Positions 8,680 to 17,217 of a DNA stretch of 64,000 nucleotides are shown here, piece by piece. The DNA lies in contig JBBSQX010000006.1 of the NCBI GenBank assembly GCA_038243605.1, positions 66,496 through 130,495 on the forward strand, in the 5' to 3' direction. The first letter of the stretch is position 1. The number at the start of each line of letters is the position of its first letter. The translations under genes were made by a program, and so were the position numbers. The notes under the pieces were generated by a model. That model did not search any database and was not told where the DNA came from. It saw nothing but the letters and a program-made list of their open reading frames with translations. Source of the DNA: Terrimesophilobacter sp038243605. Its GTDB lineage: Bacteria; Actinomycetota; Actinomycetes; Actinomycetales; Microbacteriaceae.

Positions 8680-9842
8680 ACCCCGAAATTAGTGAGGATG
8701 AACGCGACCTCTATGAGATGGTCAAAGACTTCGCCGACAACGTTGTAGCTCCACGATCGTACGAAGCTGACACGAAGCACGAACTCCCCATGGATATCGT
8801 CGCGCAGATGGGCGACCTTGGCTTGTTCGGTCTACCTTTCCCCGAAGAAGTTGGTGGCCAGGGCGGCACCTACTTCTCACTGTGCCTCGCGATCGAAGCG
8901 CTTGCTCGAGTGGACCAGTCCATTGCGATCACGCTGGAGGCCGCGATTGGCCTCGGCGCGATGCCGATTTTTCGTTACGGCACTGATAAGCAGAAAGAGA
9001 AATGGCTTCCCGATCTTATTGCGGGCCGTGCGTTGGCCGGGTTCGGTCTCACTGAAGCAGAAGCGGGGTCGGATGCAGGGGCAACCCGCACGACGGCTGT
9101 TGTGGATGGCGACGAATGGGTGATCAACGGTTCGAAGCAGTTCATTACGAACTCGGGTACCTCCATCTCGACGTTCATTTCTGTCGCCGCTGTCACGGGG
9201 GAGCGCACGCGTTCTGACGGCACAGTGGCGAAAGAGCTCTCCACGATCATCGTGCCGCACGGCACCCCCGGTTTCACCGTCGAGCCCGCGTACGACAAGG
9301 TCGGGTGGCGGGCATCAGACACTCATCCGTTGACGTTTGACGAGGTTCGCGTTCCCGCGGCCAACCTGCTCGGTGAACGTGGTCGGGGGTTTGCGAACTT
9401 TTTGCGCACGCTCGATGAGGGCAGAATTGCCGTTGCCGCGATGGCAACGGGCGTTGCGGATGGTTGCGTTGAAGAGAGTGTGAAGTATGCGAAGTCGAGG
9501 AACGTGTTTGGTGTCCCTATCGCGAAGCACCAGTTCATTGCGTTCACTATTGCGCAAATGCAGGCGAGAGTTCACACGTCGAGGTTGGCATGGTACGACG
9601 CAGCGAGACGCTGCGATGCTGGTTTGCCGTTCAAAACTGAGGCGGCGATCGCGAAGCTTGTGGCCAGCGACGCGGCCATGCTCAACTCTAGGGATGCCAC
9701 CCAGATCTTTGGTGGTTACGGCTTCATGAATGAGACTCTTGTCGCTCGGCATTACCGTGATTCCAAGATTTTGGAGATCGGTGAAGGCACCAACGAGGTG
9801 CAGCTCATGATCATTGCTCGTTCGCTTGGGCTTGACGGCTAA
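8676..9842 (+). CDS. Acyl-CoA dehydrogenase (FadE19-like)
   Basis: 388 residues, FAD-dependent. It carries FGLTEAEAGSDAGATRTTA (FAD/substrate loop), INGSKQFITNSG, GRGFANFLRTLDEGRIAVAAMATGVA, and IFGGYGFMNE near the C-terminus, followed by EIGEGTNEVQ with the Glu of the EGTNE motif at about 370. In this operon the likely substrates are isovaleryl-CoA or related short branched acyl-CoAs, as proposed for the matching mycobacterial gene. The exact specificity cannot be read from sequence. The ATG overlaps the accA1 stop by four bases. Confidence 0.9.
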   Translation: MNPEISEDERDLYEMVKDFADNVVAPRSYEADTKHELPMDIVAQMGDLGLFGLPFPEEVGGQGGTYFSLCLAIEALARVDQSIAITLEAAIGLGAMPIFRYGTDKQKEKWLPDLIAGRALAGFGLTEAEAGSDAGATRTTAVVDGDEWVINGSKQFITNSGTSISTFISVAAVTGERTRSDGTVAKELSTIIVPHGTPGFTVEPAYDKVGWRASDTHPLTFDEVRVPAANLLGERGRGFANFLRTLDEGRIAVAAMATGVADGCVEESVKYAKSRNVFGVPIAKHQFIAFTIAQMQARVHTSRLAWYDAARRCDAGLPFKTEAAIAKLVASDAAMLNSRDATQIFGGYGFMNETLVARHYRDSKILEIGEGTNEVQLMIIARSLGLDG

Positions 9843-9869
9843 GCAAATATAATCGGGGGAGGAGCAATA

Positions 9870-10382
9870 ATGTCGAATGATGTGGCGCACAGCGATCAGC
9901 CACGCGGTGGGCGAGAGTTCCTTCAGCGCGGGCTCTATTACGAAGAGTTCGAGGTGGGTGCTCGCTACCTCCACCGCCCAGGGCGAACAATCTCAGAGGC
10001 GGACAACATCGTCTTCACGACCATGACAATGAACAGTCAGTCTCTCCATTTGGATGCAGCATGGTCTGCGACGCAGCCGTTCGGGCAACGGCTTGTGAAC
10101 TCGATGCTGACGCTGTCAACGATGGTCGGCAGCTCTGTTTCCCAGCTCACGGAGGGCACGATTGTTGGCAACCTTGGCTTCGAGAAAGTCATGTTTCCGC
10201 ACCCGGTGTTCCACGGCGATACTCTCTATTCCGAGACTTTTGTGACGGCGAAGCGTCTGTCCAAGTCGAGGGCAGGCGAAGGTATCGTGACGTTGGAGCA
10301 CACGGCGAAGAATCAAGATGGCGTCACAGTGGCAACCGCCGTGCGCAGCACTTTGGTGTGGTGTGAGGCGGATGCGCCGTGA
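9870..10382 (+). CDS. MaoC-family enoyl-CoA hydratase (Rv2499c-like)
   Basis: 170 residues with a single hot-dog hydratase fold: SEADNIVFTTMTMNSQSLHLDA, then LVNSMLTLSTMVGSSV and FPHPVFHGDTLYSET. The pattern resembles the mycobacterial Rv2499c protein, which hydrates itaconyl-CoA and methylglutaconyl-CoA-type substrates. Between an acyl-CoA dehydrogenase and a CitE-like lyase, it most likely hydrates 3-methylglutaconyl-CoA during leucine breakdown. A GGAGGAG ribosome binding site precedes the ATG, one of few clear ones in this operon. Confidence 0.85.
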   Translation: MSNDVAHSDQPRGGREFLQRGLYYEEFEVGARYLHRPGRTISEADNIVFTTMTMNSQSLHLDAAWSATQPFGQRLVNSMLTLSTMVGSSVSQLTEGTIVGNLGFEKVMFPHPVFHGDTLYSETFVTAKRLSKSRAGEGIVTLEHTAKNQDGVTVATAVRSTLVWCEADAP

Positions 10383-11191
10383 GGTTTGATTTCGCCCCCG
10401 CGCTGTTGTTCTGCCCTGCCGACCGCCCCGACCGTTTTGACAAGGCCGCTCAGCGCTCTCCTGCGGTAATTCTTGATCTTGAAGACGCCGTTGCTGCCGC
10501 GGATAAACCCGCTGCCCGGGAGGCGTTGAATGCCCACCAGCTCGACCCAGCGACGACGATCGTGCGCGTTAATGCTGCAGACTCTGGCGAGTTCGCAGCA
10601 GATCTTGCCGCGCTCGAACGCACCCAATACCGCACTGTCATGCTGCCGAAGGCATCGTCTGCGAGTCAACTTCGCGCCCTCGACGGTTATGGCGTCATTG
10701 CTTTGTGTGAAACAGCCGCTGGCGTCTTGGCGGCACCTTTGCTCGCTGCCCATGCTTCGGTTGTTGCGCTCATGTGGGGAGCGGAAGATCTCGTTGCCTC
10801 TCTCGGCGGTACGTCGAGCCGAAACGCGAATGGCGCGTACCGTGATGTGGCTCGTCACGCGCGCTCCTCCGTACTTTTAGCGGCTGGCGCTTATGGCAAG
10901 GCGGCCATCGACGCCGTTCATGTCGATATAGCGGACCTTGATGGGCTTGCCGCGGAAGCGCAGGATGCCGCGGCGAGCGGTTTCTCGGCGAGTGCGTGTA
11001 TTCACCCAAGCCAGGTCTCCACCATTCTCACAGCGTTTGTTCCCACACCAGAGGAATTCTCGTGGGCGCAGGGAGTTATTGCTGCGGCGTCGAATGAACA
11101 TGGCGTCTTTCGTTATCAGGGAATGATGGTAGACGAGCCTGTGCTGCGGCATGCCGCGGGCATCCTCGGCAGGGCACAAGCAGCAAAGTAG
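10379..11191 (+). CDS. HpcH/HpaI (CitE-like) acyl-CoA lyase, Rv2498c-like
   Basis: 270 residues, TIM barrel of the citrate-lyase-beta-like group. FCPADRPDRFDKA, VILDLEDAV (metal-binding Glu/Asp), TIVRVNA, LCETAAGV, MWGAEDL and CIHPSQV are all present. No separate CitF or CitD partner is seen, so it acts alone. In mycobacteria the equivalent protein cleaves (R)-HMG-CoA and citramalyl-CoA; here it would end leucine catabolism with acetyl-CoA and acetoacetate. The GTG start overlaps the MaoC stop by four bases. The product is inferred from family and context. Confidence 0.85.
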   Translation: MRFDFAPALLFCPADRPDRFDKAAQRSPAVILDLEDAVAAADKPAAREALNAHQLDPATTIVRVNAADSGEFAADLAALERTQYRTVMLPKASSASQLRALDGYGVIALCETAAGVLAAPLLAAHASVVALMWGAEDLVASLGGTSSRNANGAYRDVARHARSSVLLAAGAYGKAAIDAVHVDIADLDGLAAEAQDAAASGFSASACIHPSQVSTILTAFVPTPEEFSWAQGVIAAASNEHGVFRYQGMMVDEPVLRHAAGILGRAQAAK

Positions 11192-11198
11192 TTATTAG

Positions 11199-11240
11199 TT
11201 CAACTGATTAGCTATTCTGCAGTTCTGCTATATAGTTGAA
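11199..11240. promoter_or_regulatory. Inverted repeat in the arsR promoter
   Basis: TTCAACT (11199-11205) and AGTTGAA (11234-11240) form a perfect 7-bp inverted repeat with a 28-bp spacer. The right arm overlaps the -10 element TATAGT (11231-11236), which is 6 nt before the ATG of the regulator. An autoregulatory operator is likely. Confidence 0.55.
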
Positions 11241-11242
11241 GA

Positions 11243-11629
11243 ATGACAACAGAACTTCCCATCGCGGCGCTCAAGGCCGAACTTTTCAAGGCCCTCGCGC
11301 ATCCGCTGCGAGTCCGAGCACTCGAAAAACTCACTGACCCGGCCCACGCCGGTCAGAACGTCTCGGTAGGGGAGCTCGCAGATCTACTCGGTGTCGACAT
11401 TGCGCACGTGTCGCAACAACTCGCTGTTTTGCGACGCGCCAACGTCGTAACGACGCGACGTGAGGGCAACACGATTTACTATGCGGTTCGCGACCCGCGC
11501 ATGACCGACCTGCTCGCCGTCGCGCGGCAGCTTCTTCTCGCAAGCCTTCAAGATTCCCAGTCGCTTCTTGCCTCGCTTGAAGAGGAGGGATCGACGGCTC
11601 CCCGCGCAAAGAGGACACCGCAAAAGTGA
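11243..11629 (+). CDS. ArsR-family winged-helix regulator
   Basis: 128 residues. ALAHPLRVRALEKL and SVGELADLLGVDIAHVSQQLAVLRRANVVTTRREGNTIYYAVRD form the ArsR-type winged helix. The protein contains no cysteine at all, so it cannot be a thiolate metal sensor of the ArsR/CadC kind. Its stop overlaps the GTG of the SulP transporter, so it very likely controls that transporter. The start is leaderless: TATAGT, 6 nt, ATG. Confidence 0.88.
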   Translation: MTTELPIAALKAELFKALAHPLRVRALEKLTDPAHAGQNVSVGELADLLGVDIAHVSQQLAVLRRANVVTTRREGNTIYYAVRDPRMTDLLAVARQLLLASLQDSQSLLASLEEEGSTAPRAKRTPQK

Positions 11630-13284
11630 GAAGGCGAATGTCTGCCGGAGGCAGATTCCTCCTTGGCCTCTTGCCGAATCGCTCTGACTTCGCCCCGATG
11701 ACGAAGTCACCTGGACGCGACATTCTTGCCGGAATAACGGTGGCGATTGTTGCTCTGCCTCTTGCTCTCGCCTTCGGTGTGGCGTCGGGCCTTGGGGCTG
11801 AGGCAGGAATCACCACTGCCATCATCGCGGGAGTGCTTGCGGCAATTTTTGGTGGCAGTAACGTGCAGGTGTCTGGGCCCACCGGCGCCATGACCGTTGT
11901 GCTCATTCCCGTTGTTCTTCAGTTTGGGCCAGCTGGTGTGCTTCAGGTGGGTGTTATGGCGGGAGTTGTGCTGCTCGCACTGTCGCTTTCGGGCGTTGGG
12001 CGCTATGTTCGTTTTCTTCCCTCGTCTCTCGTGGAGGGCTTCACCGCGGGGATCGCGGTCGTGATTGCCCTTCAGCAATTGCCGAACATCCTGGGTGTTT
12101 CCCCGGGAAAACAAGAGAAGGTGTGGCAGATCGCACTGGATGCGATCGTGCGTTTTGCGCGCGACCCACACCCGATCGCTCTGCTCATCGCACTCGGCGT
12201 TGCCGCCGTCATCCTTGTGGGGGCGCGGTGGAAGCCCGCATTGCCGCTCTCACTGCTCGCGGTTGCTGCTGCCACCGCTATTGCACATTTTGCGGCGCCA
12301 GGTCTTAATGTTGTTGGGGCGCTGCCCAGGGGTATCGACGCACCCAGCAGCGGGTTTCTCGACCCGGCAACACTGATGGCCCTCCTTCCCTCGGCCGTCG
12401 CGGTGGCGGCTCTCGCCGCTTTAGAAAGCCTGTTGTCTGCCACGGTCGCCGATGCGATGAGTGTTGGCCAGCGTCACAACCCCGATCGTGAGCTGTTCGG
12501 TCAGGGCATTGCGAACCTCGTCGTGCCGTTCTTCGGTGGTGTTCCCGCGACCGCGGCGATTGCGCGAACCGCCGTCAATGTGAAGGCGGGAGCCAGATCA
12601 CGACTCGCGTCGATCACGCACTCGGTCGTGCTGTTGATGTTTATTCTGCTTGCGGCCCCGCTCGTGGGCATCATTCCGCTTGCGGCGCTCGGCGGTGTGC
12701 TGCTGGCGGTGACGGTGCAGATGGTTCAGGTGGGTGCTATTCGGAGCATCGTCCGGTCGTCACGGGGTGAGGCCGTCGTGCTTCTTCTCACTTTTGCGGT
12801 CACGGTTGCTATTGACCTTGTCACCGCAGTGATTGTGGGACTTGCTCTGGCCGGCATCTTCGCGCTGCGCGCGGTGGCGAAATCGGCTCAGGTGCAGCGT
12901 GTTCCGCTCGATAGGTCCGACCACGCCGAGGAAGAACAAAGCCTTCTCGATGATCGAATTGTTGCGTTTCGCCTTGATGGCGCACTCTTCTTCGGGGCAG
13001 CTCATCGCTTTCTTCTTGAGCTCAGCGATGTGGCAGACGTTGGAGTGGTCATCTTGCGAATGGGGCGGCTCGATACTATCGATGCAACCGGCGCCATCAT
13101 GCTGGATGATGCGATCGTCAAGCTGGAGAAACGCGGTATCACCGTGTTGCTTTCCGGCATTCGACCAGGCCATCAGCGGATGCTGGCGACTCTTACCTCC
13201 GCGCCACGCCTCATGGATGCAGGGCGAGTCTTCTCCGAGACCCCCGATGCCATCGAGCATGCGCGCGAGATCGTGGCCCGATAA
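11626..13284 (+). CDS. SulP-family anion transporter with STAS domain
   Basis: 552 residues. An N-terminal membrane domain has about a dozen hydrophobic segments and the SulP signatures DILAGITVAIVALPLALAFG, GSNVQVSGPTGAMTVVL and FGGVPATAAIARTAVNVKAGA. A C-terminal STAS domain follows from about 430 (RIVAFRLDGALFFGAAHRF, RMGRLDTIDATGAIML). Family members carry sulfate, bicarbonate or other anions; the substrate cannot be assigned here. It is coupled to the upstream ArsR gene by a 4-base overlap. An in-frame ATG at 11638 is an alternative start. Confidence 0.88.
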   Translation: MRRRMSAGGRFLLGLLPNRSDFAPMTKSPGRDILAGITVAIVALPLALAFGVASGLGAEAGITTAIIAGVLAAIFGGSNVQVSGPTGAMTVVLIPVVLQFGPAGVLQVGVMAGVVLLALSLSGVGRYVRFLPSSLVEGFTAGIAVVIALQQLPNILGVSPGKQEKVWQIALDAIVRFARDPHPIALLIALGVAAVILVGARWKPALPLSLLAVAAATAIAHFAAPGLNVVGALPRGIDAPSSGFLDPATLMALLPSAVAVAALAALESLLSATVADAMSVGQRHNPDRELFGQGIANLVVPFFGGVPATAAIARTAVNVKAGARSRLASITHSVVLLMFILLAAPLVGIIPLAALGGVLLAVTVQMVQVGAIRSIVRSSRGEAVVLLLTFAVTVAIDLVTAVIVGLALAGIFALRAVAKSAQVQRVPLDRSDHAEEEQSLLDDRIVAFRLDGALFFGAAHRFLLELSDVADVGVVILRMGRLDTIDATGAIMLDDAIVKLEKRGITVLLSGIRPGHQRMLATLTSAPRLMDAGRVFSETPDAIEHAREIVAR

Positions 13285-13288
13285 GTTC

Positions 13289-13822
13289 CTAGTCCTCGGC
13301 GGGTGTGCGGGAGAGCGTGACGAGTTGGGCGCGGGCGATAACGTTGTTGCGCATCACAAATCCAAGGACAGCTGGGGTGCACCCTTCGGGCACGTCGAGG
13401 TGTTCAACGTCGAGCGCCGACACCGTGAAGACGTACCGATGGTCGCCGTCTCCTGGCGGGGGCCCTGCTCCCTCAAATCGTCGTGCTCGTGACTCGTTGG
13501 CCACGGTGATCGCCCCGTTCGGCAGAAGGTCGGAGTCGGGGTTTCCTGCGTCTGCTGGCAGCGCAGAAACGCGTGCCGGAATGCCGTACACGGCCCAGTG
13601 CCAGTACCCGCTGCCTGTGGGCGCGTCGGGGTCGAACATCGTCACCACAAAGCTCTTCGTTTGTGCGGGAGCACCGTTCCAACTCAGCGTGGGGGAGCGA
13701 TCTTCACCACCGGCCCACTCGGTTCTTGCCCAAAGCGGCAAATAGTCGTCAGGCTGAACTTCGGGGCTGCGCAGCTCAAATTCGGGCACCACCGGAAGTC
13801 GCCAGTTGGGGTCGTTCACCAT
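13289..13822 (-). CDS. PEBP-family protein (YbhB/YbcL type)
   Basis: 177 residues from the ATG at 13822. It carries the phosphatidylethanolamine-binding protein core: SPTLSWNGAP, then VVTMFDPDAPTGSGYWHWAVYGIP with the conserved DPDAP and the His of the ligand pocket, then GPPPGDGDHRYVFTVSALD. No signal peptide is seen, so it is probably cytoplasmic. The molecular function of bacterial members is poorly known. It is convergent with sulP, only 4 bp apart. A longer frame to 14053 would overlap the aldo/keto reductase and was rejected. Confidence 0.85.
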   Translation of the reverse strand: MVNDPNWRLPVVPEFELRSPEVQPDDYLPLWARTEWAGGEDRSPTLSWNGAPAQTKSFVVTMFDPDAPTGSGYWHWAVYGIPARVSALPADAGNPDSDLLPNGAITVANESRARRFEGAGPPPGDGDHRYVFTVSALDVEHLDVPEGCTPAVLGFVMRNNVIARAQLVTLSRTPAED

Positions 13823-13928
13823 GTGATCACATCCTTTTGACGGGGAATAACGTTCACAACGTATTGACCGATAGTAAAACACTGATAACGATCGGCGGGG
13901 CACGCTCGCGACTCGAGGCGAGTTGGCA

Positions 13929-13934
13929 TACTCT
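13929..13934 (+). promoter_or_regulatory. Predicted -10 element of the aldo/keto reductase
   Basis: TACTCT, then 6 nt, then the GTG at 13941. This places the start at 13941 rather than the TTG at 13923. Confidence 0.55.
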
Positions 13935-13940
13935 CGGCCC

Positions 13941-14927
13941 GTGCCCACCGTGTTGCCAGAAGAGGAAGCCGATGCGCGCCTTCCCGCGCTCCCGAAGCGA
14001 CGCAACTTGGGCGGATCTGGCCCGCGCGTGTTCCCGATCGCGATCGGTGGCAACGCTTTTGGATGGACGGCGTCAGAGGAATCGGCTTACGGCATCCTTG
14101 ATACCTACCGAGATTTTGGCGGCAATTTGATCGATACCGCTGACTCCTATGCTGGTGGCCGCAGCGAGGCGATTATCGGCGACTGGATGCGGTCGCGCGC
14201 GGTGCGCGATGACGTTGTCGTGGCCACGAAAATTGGCAAAAACACCGAAAATTCCGGATTGTCTGCCGGCGCAGTTTCGGCCGCGATCGAAGCGAGCCTT
14301 GGCCGGTTGCGAACGGATCGCATCGATGTTCTCTTTCTGCACTTCGACGACAGCTCAGTTGATTTCGAGGAAACTCTTGTGGCAGTGGACGAGAATGTTC
14401 GGCGCGGCACCGTGCGCTTTGTGGGTGCCTCCGACCATTCGGCCAATCGCATTCTGGAAGCCAGGATTATTGCCGCGCAGCTCGGCCTTGCACCTTTTAC
14501 TGCAGTGCAGCGACGTTACAATCTCATGCATCGCACGGAATACGAGGGTTCTCTCGCCGCCATCACGCAACAGCAATCGCTGGGATTTATGCCTAGGTTT
14601 GCCCTTGATGGCGGCTTTCTTGCCGGAAACTACCGATCAAAAACTGAGTTGAACCTCAACTCGACGGGCAATATCGTGCTCGGCGGAGACGCCGAAAAGC
14701 ACATGAACCGCCATGGTCAGCGGGTTTTGGCCACACTCGATCGCATCGCCAAAGAACTCGATTGCGCGCCTGCGACCGTTTCTCTGGCGTGGCTTCTCTC
14801 AAAAAAAACTGTCACGGCACCGGTCGTGGGCGCGAGCAATGCGAGCCAAGTTGCCGACATGGTCGCTGCCGTGAGCCTTGTTTTGACCCGAAATCAGGTC
14901 GCAAGCCTCGACGACGTGTCTGCCTGA
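13941..14927 (+). CDS. Aldo/keto reductase
   Basis: 328 residues, NADPH-dependent oxidoreductase with a TIM barrel. The catalytic elements are visible: Asp/Tyr in IDTADSYAGGRSE, Lys in VVVATKIG and His in VLFLHFDD. NADPH-binding positions near the C-terminus are in TAPVVGASNASQV. The arrangement resembles the YajO/voltage-channel-beta-like subgroup, but the substrate is unknown. It is monocistronic, divergent from the PEBP gene and convergent with a TetR gene 9 bp away. Confidence 0.88.
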   Translation: MPTVLPEEEADARLPALPKRRNLGGSGPRVFPIAIGGNAFGWTASEESAYGILDTYRDFGGNLIDTADSYAGGRSEAIIGDWMRSRAVRDDVVVATKIGKNTENSGLSAGAVSAAIEASLGRLRTDRIDVLFLHFDDSSVDFEETLVAVDENVRRGTVRFVGASDHSANRILEARIIAAQLGLAPFTAVQRRYNLMHRTEYEGSLAAITQQQSLGFMPRFALDGGFLAGNYRSKTELNLNSTGNIVLGGDAEKHMNRHGQRVLATLDRIAKELDCAPATVSLAWLLSKKTVTAPVVGASNASQVADMVAAVSLVLTRNQVASLDDVSA

Positions 14928-14936
14928 CGCGAAGAA

Positions 14937-15530
14937 TTAAGCTACAGCAGCAGCCAGAATATGATTCACGGCGCGGCGTAGTGCGCCAACCGCGGCGATT
15001 GGATCGCCCGCGTAACCACCACACATTGCGCCGTCACGGGCAAGGATGAAGTCGTCGGCGCCTTCGCCGGGCAACGGATGGCCCAACTGGGCAAGGACAG
15101 TCTCAATGGTGGTCGAGTACCAATCACGGTGATCCGAAACCAGGATGCGAATGGGGTGGGTCGCGTCAGGGTGCTCTGCCGCAGCGTTCAGGAACAGGCA
15201 TCCTCGAAACGTGGGGCTTTGAAGGCGTGTGACGATGACGTTGACGATCGCGTTGATCGCGTCCTGAGGGCCAGCGCTCTCGTGGATGATGCTTTCGATG
15301 TCTTCTTTGTCATGAGCGTGCGCGCCAGTAACGTAGGCGATTACGAGGTTGTCTTTTGACCGGTAATGCTTGTAAAACGTTGCTTTCGTGACCTGGGATG
15401 CGCTGATCAGGCGGTCAACGCCGACAAGGCGGATGCCTTCGGTGTAGAACAGCTCGGTGGCGGTTTCAAGAATGCGTTTTTTAGCCCAAGGTGCCCGCTG
15501 TGGCGCAGGGTTCTTCTCAACGTTGGTCAC
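14937..15530 (-). CDS. TetR-family transcriptional regulator
   Basis: 197 residues from a GTG at 15530 with GGGAGC upstream. The helix-turn-helix spans about 15-60 (ILETATELFYTEGIRLVGVDRLISASQVTKATFYKHYRSKD). The effector domain contains FRGCLFLNAAAEHPD, typical of TetR proteins controlling stress or efflux genes. The regulon is not evident; a palindrome at 15707-15720 upstream is a candidate operator. A start at 15572 in the same frame has no ribosome binding site. Confidence 0.85.
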   Translation of the reverse strand: MTNVEKNPAPQRAPWAKKRILETATELFYTEGIRLVGVDRLISASQVTKATFYKHYRSKDNLVIAYVTGAHAHDKEDIESIIHESAGPQDAINAIVNVIVTRLQSPTFRGCLFLNAAAEHPDATHPIRILVSDHRDWYSTTIETVLAQLGHPLPGEGADDFILARDGAMCGGYAGDPIAAVGALRRAVNHILAAAVA

Positions 15531-15706
15531 GACGTGGCTCCCTATAGCAGGTCGGTTAATAATGCCCGCCAACGTCTAAGCGCAGTGCGGAGTGTGAGGG
15601 CGGGAATCTGGCGACCGAACATTCGGGTGTGCTCGGTATCCAGTAAAACCAACTGTTGTCAGGTGCGATCCTGACCCTCAATATATTACTGTAGCACGCC
15701 CGGGGG

Positions 15707-15720
15707 ACAGACTGGTCTGT
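15707..15720. promoter_or_regulatory. Palindromic candidate operator upstream of tetR
   Basis: ACAGAC-TG-GTCTGT, perfect 6-bp arms with a 2-bp centre. Operators of this type are common for TetR-family proteins. It lies between tetR and the M16 peptidase, close to AT-rich -10-like sequences (15682-15699). Confidence 0.5.
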
Positions 15721-15811
15721 TTGTCGGCACGGTCCTGCTTGTACCCCAGAGCGGAGTGGCGGGGTGTGCGACGGTGCAGCCTTCTCCCAGAATGACTTAG
15801 GCTCGGTCGTG

Positions 15812-17167
15812 ATGAATGGCGCAGTTGGTTTACCACTTGACTTGGCAGAACTTGGCTTCACGGCTACAGGGGATTGCGCGGTACGTCGAACCATTTTGCC
15901 GAACGGCGTTCGAATTCTCACCGAGCAGGTGCCGGGCGCCCGCAGTGCAACACTGGGTTTTTGGGTCGCCGTAGGTTCGCGTGACGAAATTCCAGAGCAC
16001 TACGGATCCACGCACTTTCTCGAGCACCTGCTCTTCAAGGGCACATCTCATCGAACGGCGCTGGAGATCGCGGTGAGTTTTGACGCTGTCGGCGGTGAGC
16101 ATAACGCGATGACGGCGAAGGAATACACCTGCTATTACGCGAAGGTGCGCGATCGGGATCTCCCCATGGCGGTCGACGTGCTGTGCGACATGATCACCTC
16201 CTCACTCCTTGATCCAGAAGAGTTCGAAACAGAACGCGGGGTCATTCTCGAAGAACTCGCCATGGCCGACGATGACCCAGCAGATCGAGTGGGCGAGACC
16301 TTCTTCGAAGCGGTGCTTGGCGAGCACCCCCTTGGGCGCCCGATCGGTGGAAACGCAGCAACCATCAACGCGGTATCGCGGGCGGCCGTGAACGATCACT
16401 ATCGGGCGAATTACCGCCCCCAAGATCTTGTGATCACTGCGGCAGGCGCTGCCCCTCACGACGAACTCGTGAGTCGAGTTTCTGCCGCCCTCGCGGTGGC
16501 CGGCTGGGAGGCGATCGGTAGTGCAATTCCCGTGTCTCGACGTTCAACGGTGGAGACGCCTATCGAGCGCGGAAGTGCGCTCACGGTGGTTCATCGGCCC
16601 ATCGAACAGGCAAACATTCTTCTTGGGGTTCCTGGGATCACCGCGACCGATAGTCGAAAGAGTGCCATGGCGGTGTTCAATGCGATTTTGGGTGGTGGAA
16701 TGTCCTCCCGCCTGTTTCAAGAGATTCGCGAGAAACGTGGGCTCGCCTATTCGGTTTACTCGTTTGCGCCCAGCTACGCAGATGCGGGCCTTTTTGGGAT
16801 TTACGCGGGATGCTCGCCCGCAAAAGCGGGCGATGTGGCGCAGCTGATGTTGTCGGAGTTCCACCGTATTGCTGAGCGCGGCATTAGCGCCGACGAGATG
16901 ACGCGGGCAAAAGGGCAGCTGAGCGGGGCATCAGCTCTTGCCCTCGAAGACTCAGATACGCGCATGTCACGTCTGGGGCGCGCGGAGATTACCCTCGGCG
17001 AGTTTGTTGACCTTGATGAAGCGCTGCGTCGACTCGATCGCGTGACATCTGACGACGTTGTCGCGTTGGCGGCAGAGCTCGCATCGCGACCGCTGAGTAT
17101 CGCCGTTGTCGGTACTGCAGAGGAAACTGTGATGGCCGCCGCAACTGGCGCCCACAGCTCTCCCTGA
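15812..17167 (+). CDS. M16-family zinc metallopeptidase (processing-peptidase-like)
   Basis: 451 residues. The inverted zinc motif HFLEH (HxxEH) is followed by ERGVILEELAMADDDP carrying the distal zinc ligand. The C-terminal half has GGGMSSRLFQEIREKRGLAYSVYSF, the substrate-binding arginine/tyrosine region. The length matches single-chain actinobacterial M16B peptidases that usually lie between pnp and dapB; the dapB side of that order is present. The TAGGCT at 15798-15803 suggests a leaderless transcript starting at GTG 15809 or ATG 15812. Confidence 0.9.
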   Translation: MNGAVGLPLDLAELGFTATGDCAVRRTILPNGVRILTEQVPGARSATLGFWVAVGSRDEIPEHYGSTHFLEHLLFKGTSHRTALEIAVSFDAVGGEHNAMTAKEYTCYYAKVRDRDLPMAVDVLCDMITSSLLDPEEFETERGVILEELAMADDDPADRVGETFFEAVLGEHPLGRPIGGNAATINAVSRAAVNDHYRANYRPQDLVITAAGAAPHDELVSRVSAALAVAGWEAIGSAIPVSRRSTVETPIERGSALTVVHRPIEQANILLGVPGITATDSRKSAMAVFNAILGGGMSSRLFQEIREKRGLAYSVYSFAPSYADAGLFGIYAGCSPAKAGDVAQLMLSEFHRIAERGISADEMTRAKGQLSGASALALEDSDTRMSRLGRAEITLGEFVDLDEALRRLDRVTSDDVVALAAELASRPLSIAVVGTAEETVMAAATGAHSSP

Positions 17168-17217
17168 GACACTCCACCATTTTTCAGATATCCATTTCGC
17201 GACACGGGAGGACAACG

